Shown in pieces: positions 45,488-56,899 of a stretch of DNA of 64,000 nt. Origin of the DNA: Strobilurus pachycystidiatus (lineage: Eukaryota > Basidiomycota > Agaricomycetes > Agaricales > Physalacriaceae); NCBI GenBank assembly GCA_019915135.1, contig JAHLMK010000026.1, positions 240,001 to 304,000 of the forward strand, in the 5' to 3' direction. The stretch's first letter is position 1; every line of letters begins with the position of its first letter. The position numbers and the translations under genes were made by a program. The notes under the pieces were generated by a model. The model ran no database searches and was not told where the DNA came from. It worked only from the letters and a program-made list of their open reading frames with translations.

Positions 45488-46495
45488 GTCGTCTCGCAGC
45501 GTCTCGCGGTTCCTTTTCTTTTTGTTGTTGGGCATTGTACTACCTAATGTAGTATCTTGACTTTGAACTACATAATGTAGTATCCAACTTAAACTACAAT
45601 AATGTAGTTCTGTAATTGACGACAGTTGTAAGTACTTGGGCCTGGACTTGAATGAAAATAGTTGGCATCCGGAGGCGAATCTGGGCCCTCGGCCGGTTTG
45701 CCGTGAGTCCCGGGTAGCCTAGGCCTTCGGACCCTTGACCCGAGCTCCGAGCTCGGGGGTTCAAGACTCGCATGCTGCATTTCTGAAAACACATTTTCTA
45801 CCTGTCCTGGATGGTGGCAGGTAGTTTTCTCGGACTCAATGAGGAGAAAAATGATAAGGAGGCCTGACCAAAGCTGACAGTAGAGATATATATAATAACA
45901 ACAGAGCATTGTCCATTAATCAGTATTTTGACAAACATTTGTTTTGCAAGTGCCGTTGAAAATGAAGTAGTGGCCACTGGCACTGAACGTCTGAGTGGAG
46001 AGACAGCTAAGTATATCCAATTGATAAGAATAAAAGTACTATCCACCGCTACGGTGAAGTACTGTCCACCGGCTAAAACTTTGTCAAAATTTCAATTTCT
46101 GAGGGGTCCCGGAGCAATTGACTGATACAGGTAATACGGAAGTGTTGATACAGGTCTAGGTTGATGCAGAGCCTTATTAGATATATTTAGAGAATTCCAG
46201 CATACTGTATAGAACCCCTACATATATAACAAGGGACCCTGTGCCGGCTGGCCTAACTTTGACAAATAATTGTCTGTCCTTGGACATGCTTATTTGACAA
46301 AAAAGGTATTTATGGGCTGTCACGTCTCATGTTGTGCATGCCCTGCGCATGCCAAGGGACGGTTAGCATGTGTGCCAGGTAAACGATGTGGTACACAGAT
46401 GACCGCGAGAACAAAAGTCGGCAGATGATCATGATAAGTCTGATAACCGGCCGTCCGCTTTGCCTCCACTCCCCCATCACCTCCCACTTCGACGG
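45488..46495. other. spacer with three small palindromes
   Basis: CTACCTAATGTAGT (45539), CTACATAATGTAGT (45568) and CTACAATAATGTAGT (45594) are three closely spaced imperfect palindromes just after the stop of the preceding gene. The rest is AT-rich without a supported gene. Confidence 0.5.
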
Positions 46496-47217
46496 ATGGA
46501 GGAGAGCCTATTACTCCGACAAGACCCTATCGTCCACTCAGCTGGCGACTACGACTCCGGCGATGACCTGTCTTGCCTTCCTGAATGGTTTGGCGACATT
46601 GGACCGAATGGAACACGAGATGCATGTGCGGAATTTTTTCTGGTTAGTCGCGGATCGATGGTTGGCGTTTTTGCCAGCAGGTGCGTATCATGTTTTGCCG
46701 GTGCCAGTCATACTGATTTCACGGTAGGAAAACAGCGGACACCCTTCTCAGTGGCAGGAGGGGCGGTACCCTCACCATTCTTCCGACTTGGGACGACTGC
46801 ATCCGGGAGTGGCAGAAACTGTGCAACAACGGTGAACTTGACCCCCACGATTGTCCAAAATCTCCGCCATCGCCTCCACTCGAGCAGCGCCGGCAGCGCA
46901 AGCCGTTCCCGAAGTATGTTCCCAATCGCAATCAGTCGTCGTCGTTGTCGGAATCGCCCGCCGTCCACGCGTACAAATCATCCGCTACACCCGCTTCCAC
47001 CTCCTCTGTCCTATACGCCTTGTATGTTGATGGAGTCATTGCAGTAGATGTCTTCCCTCATCGGTGCGTTCAAATTGTTATCGATCCGATTATCGCTCAC
47101 AGCTCCGTCAGGCTGCAGGCGGAGGAAGCCCTACGGGAAGCTTCAGAACGCGGTCAGACGGCACACCTGCGCGTAGGATCGACACTAGACGATGTACTTC
47201 CCCTCCTTATACAATGA
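46496..47217 (+). CDS. small protein with RNase H1 N-terminal (HBD)-like domains
   Basis: MEESLLLRQDPIVHSAGDYD, then CAEFFLVSRGSMVGVFASR and an intron (GTGCGT...GGTAG). KTADTLLSGRRGGTLTILPT and WDDCIREWQKLCNNGELDP follow. Further on come LYALYVDGVIAVDVFPHR, a second intron, and LQAEEALREASERGQTAHLR to a stop at 47217. FFLVSRG..VGVF...A..L..G..GG...TWD...W is the pattern of the basidiomycete HBD domain, and the second part is a weaker copy. It is less certain than the domains at 40572 and 52127. Confidence 0.6.
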
Positions 47218-47410
47218 TGTTGATCTTTTGCCACTATCTATCACAAAATACTCTACCCATTCACCCCGCCGGTCTGATCACCCCAAACTCACCTCAACAC
47301 CCCCACGTGGCAAGGCTCTCGCTTAGTAGCCAACCCTGTTTGCTGTTCTGTGTCACAGCCGTTTCGATTTCCACAGAACTGCGAAATTTTCGTAGCCGCC
47401 CTCATTCGTG

Positions 47411-50166
47411 ATGCCAAAACCCAAAGCCTCTAAGAAAAAGCCCGGCCCCAAGTCGTGGATTTTTGGCACGAAGGAGGAATTCTTCGCATCGGAGAAGGAC
47501 GACTGGGCCGTATCCTGTAAAGCCAAAACCAACCTGCAGTGGTCGCGATGTATGGCGGTTCGTTACTACATTGCCTACAAAGACCTACCGCCAAAGGCAA
47601 GTCTCTGTTCTCCGACCTTCCGTCCCACACTAACTCCAATATAGGAAGACCTCGAAGAGGTGCCGCCGATGCCCAATGCGAGCCAAATTGCCGACTGGGA
47701 GAAGAACTTTGCGGAGGAATTGTCTGCTCTACCTGACGATCAAGCGGCGGAACGAGAGGCGAAAGTTGCGGATATGGCGAAGGTGCGTACCAAATCGTTC
47801 AACTTGCCAATGCATTAACATTACCTGTAGACCATTCTCGGCTGGTATCGACACAAGTTCGGCAAGTCCAAGAGCCAGAAGGACGAATCTGTTCTGGAGG
47901 GCATGTTCACGGAACTGAGTTTGCGCAAGGAGAAACCACGCCGAGCCCAGGTCATCCAGATGTACACAAATGTCAACTGGGACAACGGCTTGAAGACGGC
48001 CGTCAAAACCGAGCACGACGCTGTAGTTGCTGCAGCCGATGCCGCCCACGCCAAGGCCCTCACACTTGATCCTAAAGCCATTCGGACCGAGCCCGAAACC
48101 TTCCTATCTGTTCAGCGGCGCATCGTCACCGCCTTGTGGGAGAAGGAGTCGACGGAGGTGCGCGAGAACATGAAGCGCCTCGTCGACGAGAAACTGGCCC
48201 AGGATATCGACAACTACGAGGCAACAAAGGCGGCGACACTATCTCCCGCCAAGTATCAACAGTGAGTCTTGAATCTGTTCTCTTGGCGACATCGATTAAC
48301 AACTTCATAGTGCTCTCGAAAAGGGTGCAGCTTACTTGCAGCGCGTGGCTGATACGGTCTCGGCTCATATGGGCAAGGCCTGCAGCATTATATTGTGCGG
48401 CCCCATTGCGGACCGTGGTGGGCGTATCGAGTGTCGAGGGTACGTCTGTCATTGCTTTCACTTGCGGACACGCTAACATTTTTTCCTTCAGAATTCACTC
48501 TGGCAAGACTTTCGCTACGGGAGTCAAATGGAACGTCGACGACGCCGATGGATACCAGCAAGTAGAGAACTGTATGATCAAGTTCGCGCAAAAAGTCTTT
48601 AGTATGTTCTTGGTTTTGATTCTTGAGCCAAAAAATTGACACGAATATCCAGCGGACGCAGACATAGCTAGTCGTGCTATGGGGTCTTTCGGCGACGTTG
48701 ACGACGGCTCACTCGGCACCGTTGACGACACGTCGGCGGGCATCCTCTCAAGCCCGCAAACCAATTCTCATGAGCCCGTTCCCGGTGCATCTGTTCCTGC
48801 TCCCGCTCCTGCTCCCGCTCCCGCTCCCATTGATCCTGCTTCTGCTCCGGCCGCTCCCGCTCCCGCTCCCGCTTCCATGGCGCCTGTGTCCGCTACACCA
48901 ATGTCGACTCGGAAGCTCAACAATGAGTTCACTGCCCTCCTCGCCCTCCTTCCGGAGGATTGTCGTGCCGACTGCATCAGGGAACTGAATCGAATGTCGA
49001 CTTATGAATTCGATCGCGAAATGAACATCGCGTATGGCCATGCTCGGCTGGTCGCAATCATGCCCGACTCCCCACTGAACCAGACGTCTATGTTGTACAG
49101 GTATCTGCCAAAGGGAACGAAGAACCCATGGCACACAATGCTTTTTGGCGAGGGCGAGGATGACAATCGGGATGAGGATGACGACAGCGACGATACGGAT
49201 CTTCGAGCAGAGGATGGCGTACTCACCGGTGCAATCCCGCCCAAGGTTGCGGAACCGCCGTCTCCCGATGAAGGTGATGCAAATACGGCCGGACCCATCC
49301 TCGGCGCCCCTACCGTTGACGATCTGTCGCCCATCGTCACCGCGCCCATCGTCACCGCGCCCACCGTTACCGCGCCCACCATCTCCGAGCCCGCTGTCAG
49401 CGCACCCACCGTCGCATCCGCCGTCATCGCATCCACCATCACGGCACCAGCGCCCGTCACCAACAGGAGTGATGCTGCACCTCCTCCTGTTAGCTCTCTG
49501 GCTGACATGGATGTCGATGAAATCCTTCAAGTGGATGTTGCCGATCTTGATTGGAATAACGTGGACCAGTCCAAGTTCTGGCCCGAGCTCAAGCAGGCAT
49601 TACGGGCCTTCAGACGGGGGACAGCTTGGGGCACCGCGTGGATTGCCTTGATTGATTCACTTCTAGTCTTCGAGGAGAAGGCTTCATTTCTAGATGATGG
49701 CAAGATCAAGTTAGGCACCGAGCACCGTCCGCCAGTCGTTGCGGAGTTCATGCGGCAGCGCCGTAACTGGTCGAAGAAGTGGTCGGTCGGCGATCTCGAT
49801 GTTTTCGTTCCTTCCTTCTGGGAATGGTGGCGCTCACTTCAACCCTCCGGTCGCATTCAAGGTACCGAGCTCACAAAACCGGATTTTGTGGATTGGGACG
49901 GTCTCCAAGATAAGTCGGGTAGGAACGGGATTACCCTTGTCATTGGGGTCTTGCTTTGGTGGGGGGAGACGGTTTCGGAACTCACGGATGTGGCGGCTTC
50001 AGCACGGCGCGAAGATTGGTTGCTCGCTGTCACGGATGTTACCTGGGCATTGGATAACATGATACGCAACGCCAATTTCCGGAAAGTGACAAACTCGACG
50101 TCGCAGAAGCGCCCTGAGCCAGAGTCGGACAAGGAGAATCTCAGGCCAACTAAGGTAATAGTGTGA
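47411..50166 (+). CDS. large disordered protein of the split-gene family
   Basis: Starts MPKPKASKKKPGPKSWIFGT. Its introns include a GC-AG one (47597-47644, GCAAGT...ATAG) that keeps phase. Segments include TILGWYRHKFGKSKSQKDES, VIQMYTNVNWDNGLKTAVKT, FLSVQRRIVTALWEKESTEV, GKTFATGVKWNVDDADGYQQ and VENCMIKFAQKVF. These align with pieces of the host gene split by the transposon (KQPHAYHLFHHQNWEAGLQL, EFVQRIFRELSEDE, FPEWMGEAKMSAFI). A long Pro/Ala/Val/Thr low-complexity region (48780-49480) follows. The C-terminal domain (DLDWNNVDQSKFWPELKQAL, FVPSFWEWWRSLQPSGR, GVLLWWGETV) is shared with the gene ending at 45487. Function unknown. Confidence 0.78.
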
Positions 50167-50916
50167 ATTCACTCTCATTTGTTTTTCGTTGCTGATTTCG
50201 TCCTGCGTAGCGATTGCGGTCCACTTAGCCTTTTCACCGGCGACTTTGAGGGCCGTCTCGGACTTTTTTTCTATGCATTACTTTTTGCCTTATAACTACA
50301 TCCGCGCGCATCCAGCGCATTTACTGAGCTATGGACTTTTCCTATAGGTAGAATTAGATCTTAACTACTACATGAATCTATGCACTATGTTCCCGCCTGC
50401 ACGCCGCTCGAGGACGGCGGCATTTGCGCATTGAGCATTGATTTCACCAAGTGGACAGCACAGCCACAGAAAGGCTCTAATCTGTGTTGAGATGATTTCG
50501 GCACTCTGGGATATGAACAAGAATCATATTGCAACCGATTCTACTCTCAGAAAATATGCTACATTGACGGTAGAGCTGATATGAGAAAATGCAAAAGAAA
50601 TATTGCCCGGGATCAAACCGTCGCCCTGTGGCGATATCACGTGGCACTGCCAGGAAGGCTAGTACTAGTAGTATCCGGCTAAGGTATCTCATGGGCAGGT
50701 GCGGGCAAAGTGCGGATATGTACATGATTGAGAGCTGTGAGACAGTGAATGGGTAATGGAATAGGTGGGACCGGGCCAACAGATGTATCCGAATTAAGAA
50801 CTGATTCAATCATTCAGTTGAAATGACCGCGTGGGCAGCGCCGGCGTCATTATCACGATATGACGAGGTAGCAGCAGATGCGGAAAGCGCTGAATGCTAA
50901 CAGTGATGCAGTGGCA
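50167..50916. other. right subterminal non-coding region
   Basis: No supported gene. It lies between the last cargo gene and the right TIR. Confidence 0.5.
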
Positions 50917-51218
50917 GTGTGGCGCACAAATATTCGGAAGGGTGCGGGGCGTATATCCGGATCGGGACGCGTGGACCAGGATGCGTCATTTCTCGGGCAT
51001 ATCCGAGAACGGCCCCGTGTCGGCAACTGATGCTTGAACCGGCATCACGGCAAGAGCGGGTACCGCCCGGTAGGCCCTACCGCCCATTCTATATATGGTA
51101 GGAGGTCCCGTATCATGATACTAGGCTATTCTGATGCATTTGTTGATTACAGCTTGTAGTGTAATATGATGCTTTGTATAATAGGGCTTGTATCAGGTTA
51201 CAGGTACTGCATAGGGTG
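50917..51218 (-). repeat. right terminal inverted repeat (302 bp)
   Basis: Reverse complement of 20775-21076, ending GTACTGCATAGGGTG. No mismatch was noticed on reading. Confidence 0.95.
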
Positions 51219-51225
51219 TACCAGT
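51218..51225. repeat. right target-site duplication of giant transposon
   Basis: GTACCAGT, matching 20767-20774. Confidence 0.9.
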
Positions 51226-51961
51226 GCTAGCTCCAAGGCAGCGTACTTCGTCTTGAGCGCGTCATCCAACTTCAGCCATACGGAATTGACAATTTGTTCG
51301 CCAAAATCGGCGTCCTTGCTCACCGACGCCTCGTCTGAGATCTTCTTCCACGCCGCCTCGACCATGACGCGCAGTTGGAGGCCGGCCTCCCAATTCTGGT
51401 GGTGGAATAGGTGGTATGCGTGGGGTTGCTTGGGCGGTTTCGAAATACCGCACAATCTCGCCATGAGGACTTGGAATGTATCCTCGGGATCGCAAACTGT
51501 CAGGCGTTGGACGCGCTTGCGATACTTTGCAGCTCGATAGATGAACCAGCGCCGAAGACGCTGCCGCAACCCCATCATTAAGTGTTCTCACTAAGGCCAA
51601 AAATGCCACTCACCACATTCATCCTCAGGATATGCTGTCGTTTAGCCGCGTACTCCTCGTCCGTCAATTTGCTGTCGTCTGGTGGCAAAGCCATCAACGT
51701 ATCATAGGGCTTGATGGTCTCCGGCTCCTCGGAATCCTGCAGTGGCCATGGGAATTGGGCGTGGAACTGTCTTTCTATTGCCCTCAGCTTCTTCTCTACT
51801 GCTTGCCAGCCGTGCTGGATAGCATCGACAAACTCGGCGACCTGCGGCTCAAAAACTTCCGCCCTTTTCCCGTCCATCCATCCCTTGGCGTTGCGGCGCT
51901 CCTTCTTTGGCACGGGATGATACGCTCTCTTTCGTCCGGGTGCGGTCTTCTTGAGGACCAT
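51226..51961 (-). CDS. 5' part of host gene split by the giant transposon
   Basis: Starts MVLKKTAPGRKRAYHPVPKK (51961) and runs QVAEFVDAIQHGWQAVEKKL, LRAIERQFHAQFPWPLQD. An intron (GTGAGT...GCGGCAG) follows. Exon 2 reads RLRRWFIYRAAKYRKRVQRL, KPPKQPHAYHLFHHQNWEAG, VMVEAAWKKISDEASVSKD and KTKYAALELALV, where the element begins. The frame would run on unbroken into the part at 20767. It is a member of a basidiomycete family with two homologues carried by the element itself. Confidence 0.75.
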
Positions 51962-52126
51962 GGCGGTGTGGCGGCGTGTCTCTGGTGCGTGTGACTTAGG
52001 GATTCCAGAAGAGTATCAGACGTTGGTAATTCTTTCCGGCGGAAGGAACGGTGAGCGACTATTTCCAATCCTCTATCTCCTCAACCGTGTGACAATAACC
52101 TGTCACCCACTCAGTCCTTCACCGCC

Positions 52127-53490
52127 ATGTCTGCTCGCTCTGACGTAGATTTCACTAGTCCTGTTGACGCAAAAGCCTCAGCAGCACCGGCAGATTTGTC
52201 TGTCAGTGCTTCAGGTATGCAGTGTCTTACACTTCCTACATACAGACTCATTGATTTCATTTCTTTCCAGACCTGGTCGTGAAGCCGCCAGCCTACAAGA
52301 TTCCATCGTCCTTCCCCGCTCAATTTGTCTATGATCCGCTTATTACCCTTGACGAATATGTCGACAAGAGTGAACCTCTGCGCGCCGGCGTCCTGTTGTC
52401 AAAGGTCCCGGATGCGCCTCTCAAGCCTGCCTACATCCGAGCCAAGCCCGATGGGTCAAAGACTTTTTTCTATGTCATCACCGTCGGGTTGAAGGTTGGT
52501 ATCGTCACCAGCTCGTGCGTATCATCAGCCTTATTCTTTTTCTCTTTCACTGACACCATTAATCAGCGCTGAAGCCTCCGCCATGATAAACGGACTCTCC
52601 AAAGGCTTTCGCAAGAAACGACACAGTCAAGCGGCAGCCCTTCAGTTCTTCAACGAGGAACTCGCTGCCAACAAAGTTTGGATTGGCAAGTATCGCAAAT
52701 TGTCCCGCGACAGGTCATTGTCTTTCTTGTCTCCCAAATACAATGTTCTCCTAATCGGTCAACGTTTTCAGGTTGCTCTGCTGCAGCGTGATGTGATTAG
52801 ATTATCCTTTGGTCTTGAACGGGCCGGGCCACAAAGCCTCCCTACTTGTGCCCCTTTAATAGTGTCCCTCACGATCTGCGACTCCGCCACCCGCCTATGC
52901 ACAGATTGCGATAGCTGATTGCCCAGGCGATGACGCTGATGAACTTGCCGCGTCTCTTGCCAGCCTGGGTCTTGGCGCTCCGCATGTGTCGCCTGTCTAC
53001 GCCATACAAAGTGGGCCCACCACACGTATCACTACGCAATGGTAGGCAAATAGTTCCCGCGTTGGAAATTATATGTTCTGATAGTCGCTTCAAGGTCAGA
53101 CGCCGGCAATGCACAGCACTGGAAAGGCGCTCACGTCGAACGTCTATCCCCTGCCCGACAGCGCCCCGCAACCAGATGCAAAGCCTACGTTGTTTTCGTA
53201 GGACTCAAGCCTGGAGTATACAGAACCTGGTGCGCGGTATCTTCTCTGCTATTTTACAGACTGTCTGATCATTTCCAGGGACAAAACAAATATCGCACAC
53301 AGTGAGTAGCCACTTGACTCCTTCGCTGGACACCTTTGATTCATATCTTAGTGTCAAAGCAGCCTTTTATTATGTTGGTGTGCCCCGATCAGTTTACCGC
53401 GCTCTTCCTACTTACGACGCTGCGCTCGATGCATACCAACGTGCCTGCGACGAGGGTAACATTGTGCTCATGCAACTTATTACTACATGA
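52127..53490 (+). CDS. protein with two RNase H1 N-terminal (HBD/viroplasmin) domains
   Basis: MSARSDVDFTSPVDAKASAA leads to PSSFPAQFVYDPLITLDEYV. The first domain reads KTFFYVITVGLKVGIVTSS, AMINGLSKGFRKKRHSQAAA. The second reads CKAYVVFVGLKPGVYRTW and, after an intron, YVGVPRSVYRALPTYDAALD, AYQRACDEG. Both follow the (F/Y)YVV..G...G(V)Y..W......V.GVP...Y...T...A pattern of the HBD. A linker has DADELAASLASLGLGAPHV. No catalytic RNase H domain. It lies just outside the giant element, beside the 5' part of the split gene. Confidence 0.72.
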
Positions 53491-53579
53491 TTTCACGCCT
53501 ACTTGAACATTCTCAATGACATCGTCACATTTGTATATAAACGGTCGCTCTGCTTAAGTCAAGAAGGAGTTGTTATTAA

Positions 53580-53804
53580 CTAACGTGTTTCAATCGTGAA
53601 TCCGCCAGCGACACACTTTACAGCGAATCGGCAAATGTTACCCTTATCCTGATACCAAAAGTCCTGCCTCTCCATGTGCCCTTCAAAGCTTCCCTTGGCG
53701 AGCGAGAGACCGAAGTTGCTGAGTGACCGGACGAGGTAGTTAGAACGCCGTTCAAAATCAGTGACGGCCTGCAAGAGCAGGCCTCTGCCACCGCTGTCCA
53801 TCAC
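53580..53804 (-). CDS. orphan coding fragment
   Basis: A minus-strand frame with coding character (LLQAVTDFERRSNYLVRSLS, NFGLSLAKGSFEGHMERQDF, NICRFAVKCVAGGFTIETR) ends at a stop at 53580. The upstream part of the gene was not found, so it is probably a truncated gene end. Family not recognised. Confidence 0.35.
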   Translation of the reverse strand: MMDSGGRGLLLQAVTDFERRSNYLVRSLSNFGLSLAKGSFEGHMERQDFWYQDKGNICRFAVKCVAGGFTIETR

Positions 53805-54289
53805 CTCTGTTCCGGGGCACTGCTAAGTGTCCTGGTTGTCACATCCAAAGGTTTCTCCGAAATTCCCCCGTCGTGCAGGCACCAACTCCTGCTGACTCAT
53901 CACTCTGTGAATCACCACGACACACTCAGACTGACACGTCTCCCTCCCCCATCTCCAGCCCATCTCCCGATGCCAGCGCCCCGCCAGCGCCCGGAACGCG
54001 GCCACCATTCTATTGTAGCCAAACAGCTACAGACCAAAGCCGACCCTGGACGGCGCAGAGCAGGCCATGGACTTCCTAGTCGCGTCCAGCTACTGGGCGA
54101 CCAGGAATGGCCGCGTCGACCCGTCACAATGCCAGCTACGTTGTCGACATCTTGGAAGGACGCGGCATCTTGCACGAAGCTGGCATGGCTGCCTTGGATA
54201 AGGATACGGCCCGACGACGAGAAGGACGTCGAGCTCACCGTCACGAGTAGCGACAGCATCTCTGGCCTCAGCGCCAAAGATGCATTTGA

Positions 54290-54690
54290 GGACTTGGACG
54301 AGCTGCCGTCGCTACCACACCAGAGCCAAAACCCAAACTGTCGGCGGCAATGATAATACCCATCTGGATCATCCTCAGCTCGGCGGTCATCATCTACAAC
54401 ATCATCTGTACAACACCCTGGCCTTCAAAAACCCCGTCTTCCTCGTAACATGCATCTGACTTTTGCTGTACGTGGCCCTGCACTGCGCCGTCTGGCCCCC
54501 CGCTCACCCGTCACATATAGGCCATTGGAACCCGCGTGCTGCAACGGACGACCAGCCTGCTCGACGGCGTCAAGGATGTCGACCTGACCAAGGCCATGTT
54601 TGTCAAATCCATCATCCCATATGCATACTCTTCTCCGGCAGTCTTATCCTCAGCAATACGGCATACATCCATCTCAGTGTTTTCCACAAC
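54290..54690 (+). pseudogene. triose-phosphate/nucleotide-sugar transporter (TPT family), N-terminal half, decayed
   Basis: TTPEPKPKLSAAMIIPIWII, SSAVIIYN, YNTLAFKNPVFLVT, HLTFA, IGTRVLQRTTSLLDGVKDVD, FVKSIIPI, ILFSGSLILSNTAYIHLSV are all typical of fungal TPT-domain membrane transporters, but in changing frames with stops. Shifts lie around 54400 and 54460. Homology stops near 54690 and resumes near 56900. Confidence 0.75.
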
Positions 54691-54710
54691 AATCAACTTG
54701 ACTTGACGAT

Positions 54711-55425
54711 GGTACAGGCGCCGGATCCGAAGGCTCCGTGTGTCTTGCGCGCCAAAAACGAGCGCCCTACTCGGCGAAACGAACCCAGCTCACCTCAGAC
54801 GACAACTCACAGGCAGACGAATGGGACATACTCGACGCTCTTCCCTGGCATCCGTGAACGGACTCGTCGCTCCTCTAGTCGGAGAAGAACACGATGATTC
54901 CGTACTCGAATATCTACCCGCCATGAGTCTCAGTGAAGTGCTCGACATCCCGGCGTACCAAGCGAAGCTGACTGCCCACCCAAACATTCCTCGAGTCTGG
55001 TTCGCTTGCATATTGGCCGGTGTGGCGTTCTTGCATGATCACAGGATAGTGCATCTGTTCGTCGTCCTTCTCTTTACCACATCACACACTCACAAACGCT
55101 CTCAGTGACATCAAACCCGAAAACATCCTGATCGGCGCCAACTGTCATCCTGCTATCATAGACTTTGGGTACAGTCATCGGAATCAGCGCGGCTACACGC
55201 CAAATGGCCTCACCCCGCCCTATGCTCCCCTTGAACGACTCAACAACGAGCCCAATGCTGCTAAAGAGCGCATGGATTGGTACAGCGTAGGCTGTTTCCT
55301 CTTCGAGATGATTCACCACTACTTCGTGAGTGCAACTTCCGAGACTACACACCCGTCACTGATTGTATGCAGACGCTTGACTGGACGAGGACGGAGATGG
55401 CCAGGACGTCATTGAGCAAGTCATG
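54711..55425 (+). pseudogene. protein kinase, frameshifted
   Basis: A glycine loop (GTGAGSEGSVCLAR) and the following YSAKRT (ATP-binding Lys) are in one frame at 54713-54850. After a one-base frame change at about 54852 the rest reads VLEYLPAMSLSEVLD, ACILAGVAFLHDHRIVH. After an intron it continues with DIKPENILI, AIIDFG, PPYAPLERLNNEP and DWYSVGCFLFEMIHH. The HRD motif would read HLD across the intron. The kinase lies inside the broken TPT gene. Confidence 0.72.
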
Positions 55426-56899
55426 ACAAAGCAAACGCGAGTGCCCATCGACGACCTCCAGGCTCCCATGCAGCACAGCGGCCAAATCCGTGATACACGG
55501 TCTCACGCAATTCGAACCTCAAAATCGCTTCTAATTTCCGGAAATGGAGAACCATCGGTATATGCGAAATATAGACTGGGATAAACTGGTCACGATGAGA
55601 TACCTTGTGAGGATCTATTGCGTATCGCAGATTGCTGGGCTGAGGCAACCGTATATAGGCGCCCATCACGTTTCCGGAGATGCTGCTAACCGAAGGGCAG
55701 AAGCATCAACATTCCACGCGCCGCGCTGTGGTCGGGGATTTTCATGTGGTCCCGCCCCCACCGCACCTGGCGCACCGTGAGGCTGCCAGTTGACGCCATT
55801 ATAATCATGATTAAACGCTCGGAGCCTCTCCTCTATTTACTAGGTCAGTCTCGGATACAATCTTTCTACTCGTCTTGAATGCTGACGCTCCCATTTCCAG
55901 TATTTATTGGTGTCTTTACTTCCGTGTACTTGTCCGCGAATAGCACAATAGCCGATTACCTTGATGGCAGTGTGCATCCGTTTCAAAAAGCCGCCAGTCC
56001 TAAGCGCCTTGACCACAAGCCACATCAAAGCGGTCGAGGGTTCACGGGTATTGACATATCAAGCGACTGCATCAACTGGACAACTCATGTCACTCAGGAC
56101 TCGCACATTAACCGACAAAAGATGGTAGGCATCTCTCATGTTTTGACTGCTGTACCCTAGCGATCGCCGACCCCATCGTGCGCTGTGGGACCGCCTATTT
56201 TGGCACCATGGTTCAAGCTGCACAACTCGAAGGACATGTGTACATCGGCACGAACTCCCGCGCCATAGGATTTTGCTTCCAAAGTCTTGTGGGTGACCTC
56301 AGCCCACACTGATCAATGAGTGGGGGTCATAGGGAGGAGCAGCGGGCTGCCGGGCATAACGACTTTTGAGAGGAACTGCCGCCGGAGACTCGGGCATGGT
56401 GGGCGCCTATCCCCGTCCGCTCTCATGAATGGCTGGTATTCTCCGTCTAGCTGTCGAAATCCGCTTCCGACCTCGCGAAGGGTCTCACTGCGAGCATTCC
56501 CTGAAAAACCGTATATGTTGACCTGCTTTGCAGCAGTTCACGGACACGCTATATGTCTCCATGATGGTGACGGATCCTCGGTACATGAAGCGCGGCTTTG
56601 GGAGCTCCATCAAGGAACGGGAGAGTTAGGATTTCTACTTTTGCAGCTGGTAGCGATTCTGAATGACTGCGGGCAGAAGAATAAGAACGAGATTGGATCA
56701 ATGACCGAGAACGCGTCCTAAAAGTGAGCACTGCAATTCAGACATATTCCGCAATTTCTCTGCGTGCCCATTACGGTACACATTTTGGTCTGTCAACGCC
56801 GCTAGTTTGTTGTCAGACAGGCAGTACGCTGAAGCGACGTGCACGGACGTTTGCTTCACGACTCTGAGTCTCGTTACCTTGACTTCCGTACTGAACTCT
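55426..56899. other. unassigned decayed sequence within the broken TPT gene
   Basis: Short coding-like pieces (for example FIGVFTSVYLSANSTIADYL at about 55905) occur, but no domain was recognised. Together with the kinase this forms about 2.2 kb lying between the two TPT halves; no target duplication was found. Confidence 0.35.

Larger units (their letters stand above)
20775..51217. mobile_element. 30.4-kb giant KDZ-class DNA transposon
   Basis: Inverted copies of a 302-bp repeat end the element (20775-21076, 50917-51218). An 8-bp GTACCAGT duplication flanks it. Deleting it with one duplication copy joins the two parts of one ORF in frame (..ELALV + RAVDELWAL..). Inside are two KDZ transposases, a TET/JBP dioxygenase and about ten other genes. 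The KDZ (Kyakuja-Dileera-Zisupton) class and its 8-bp duplication are known for Zisupton. The link to TET/JBP genes in fungi was reported by Iyer et al. 2014. Near-identical TIRs and an intact target suggest recent insertion. Confidence 0.93.
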
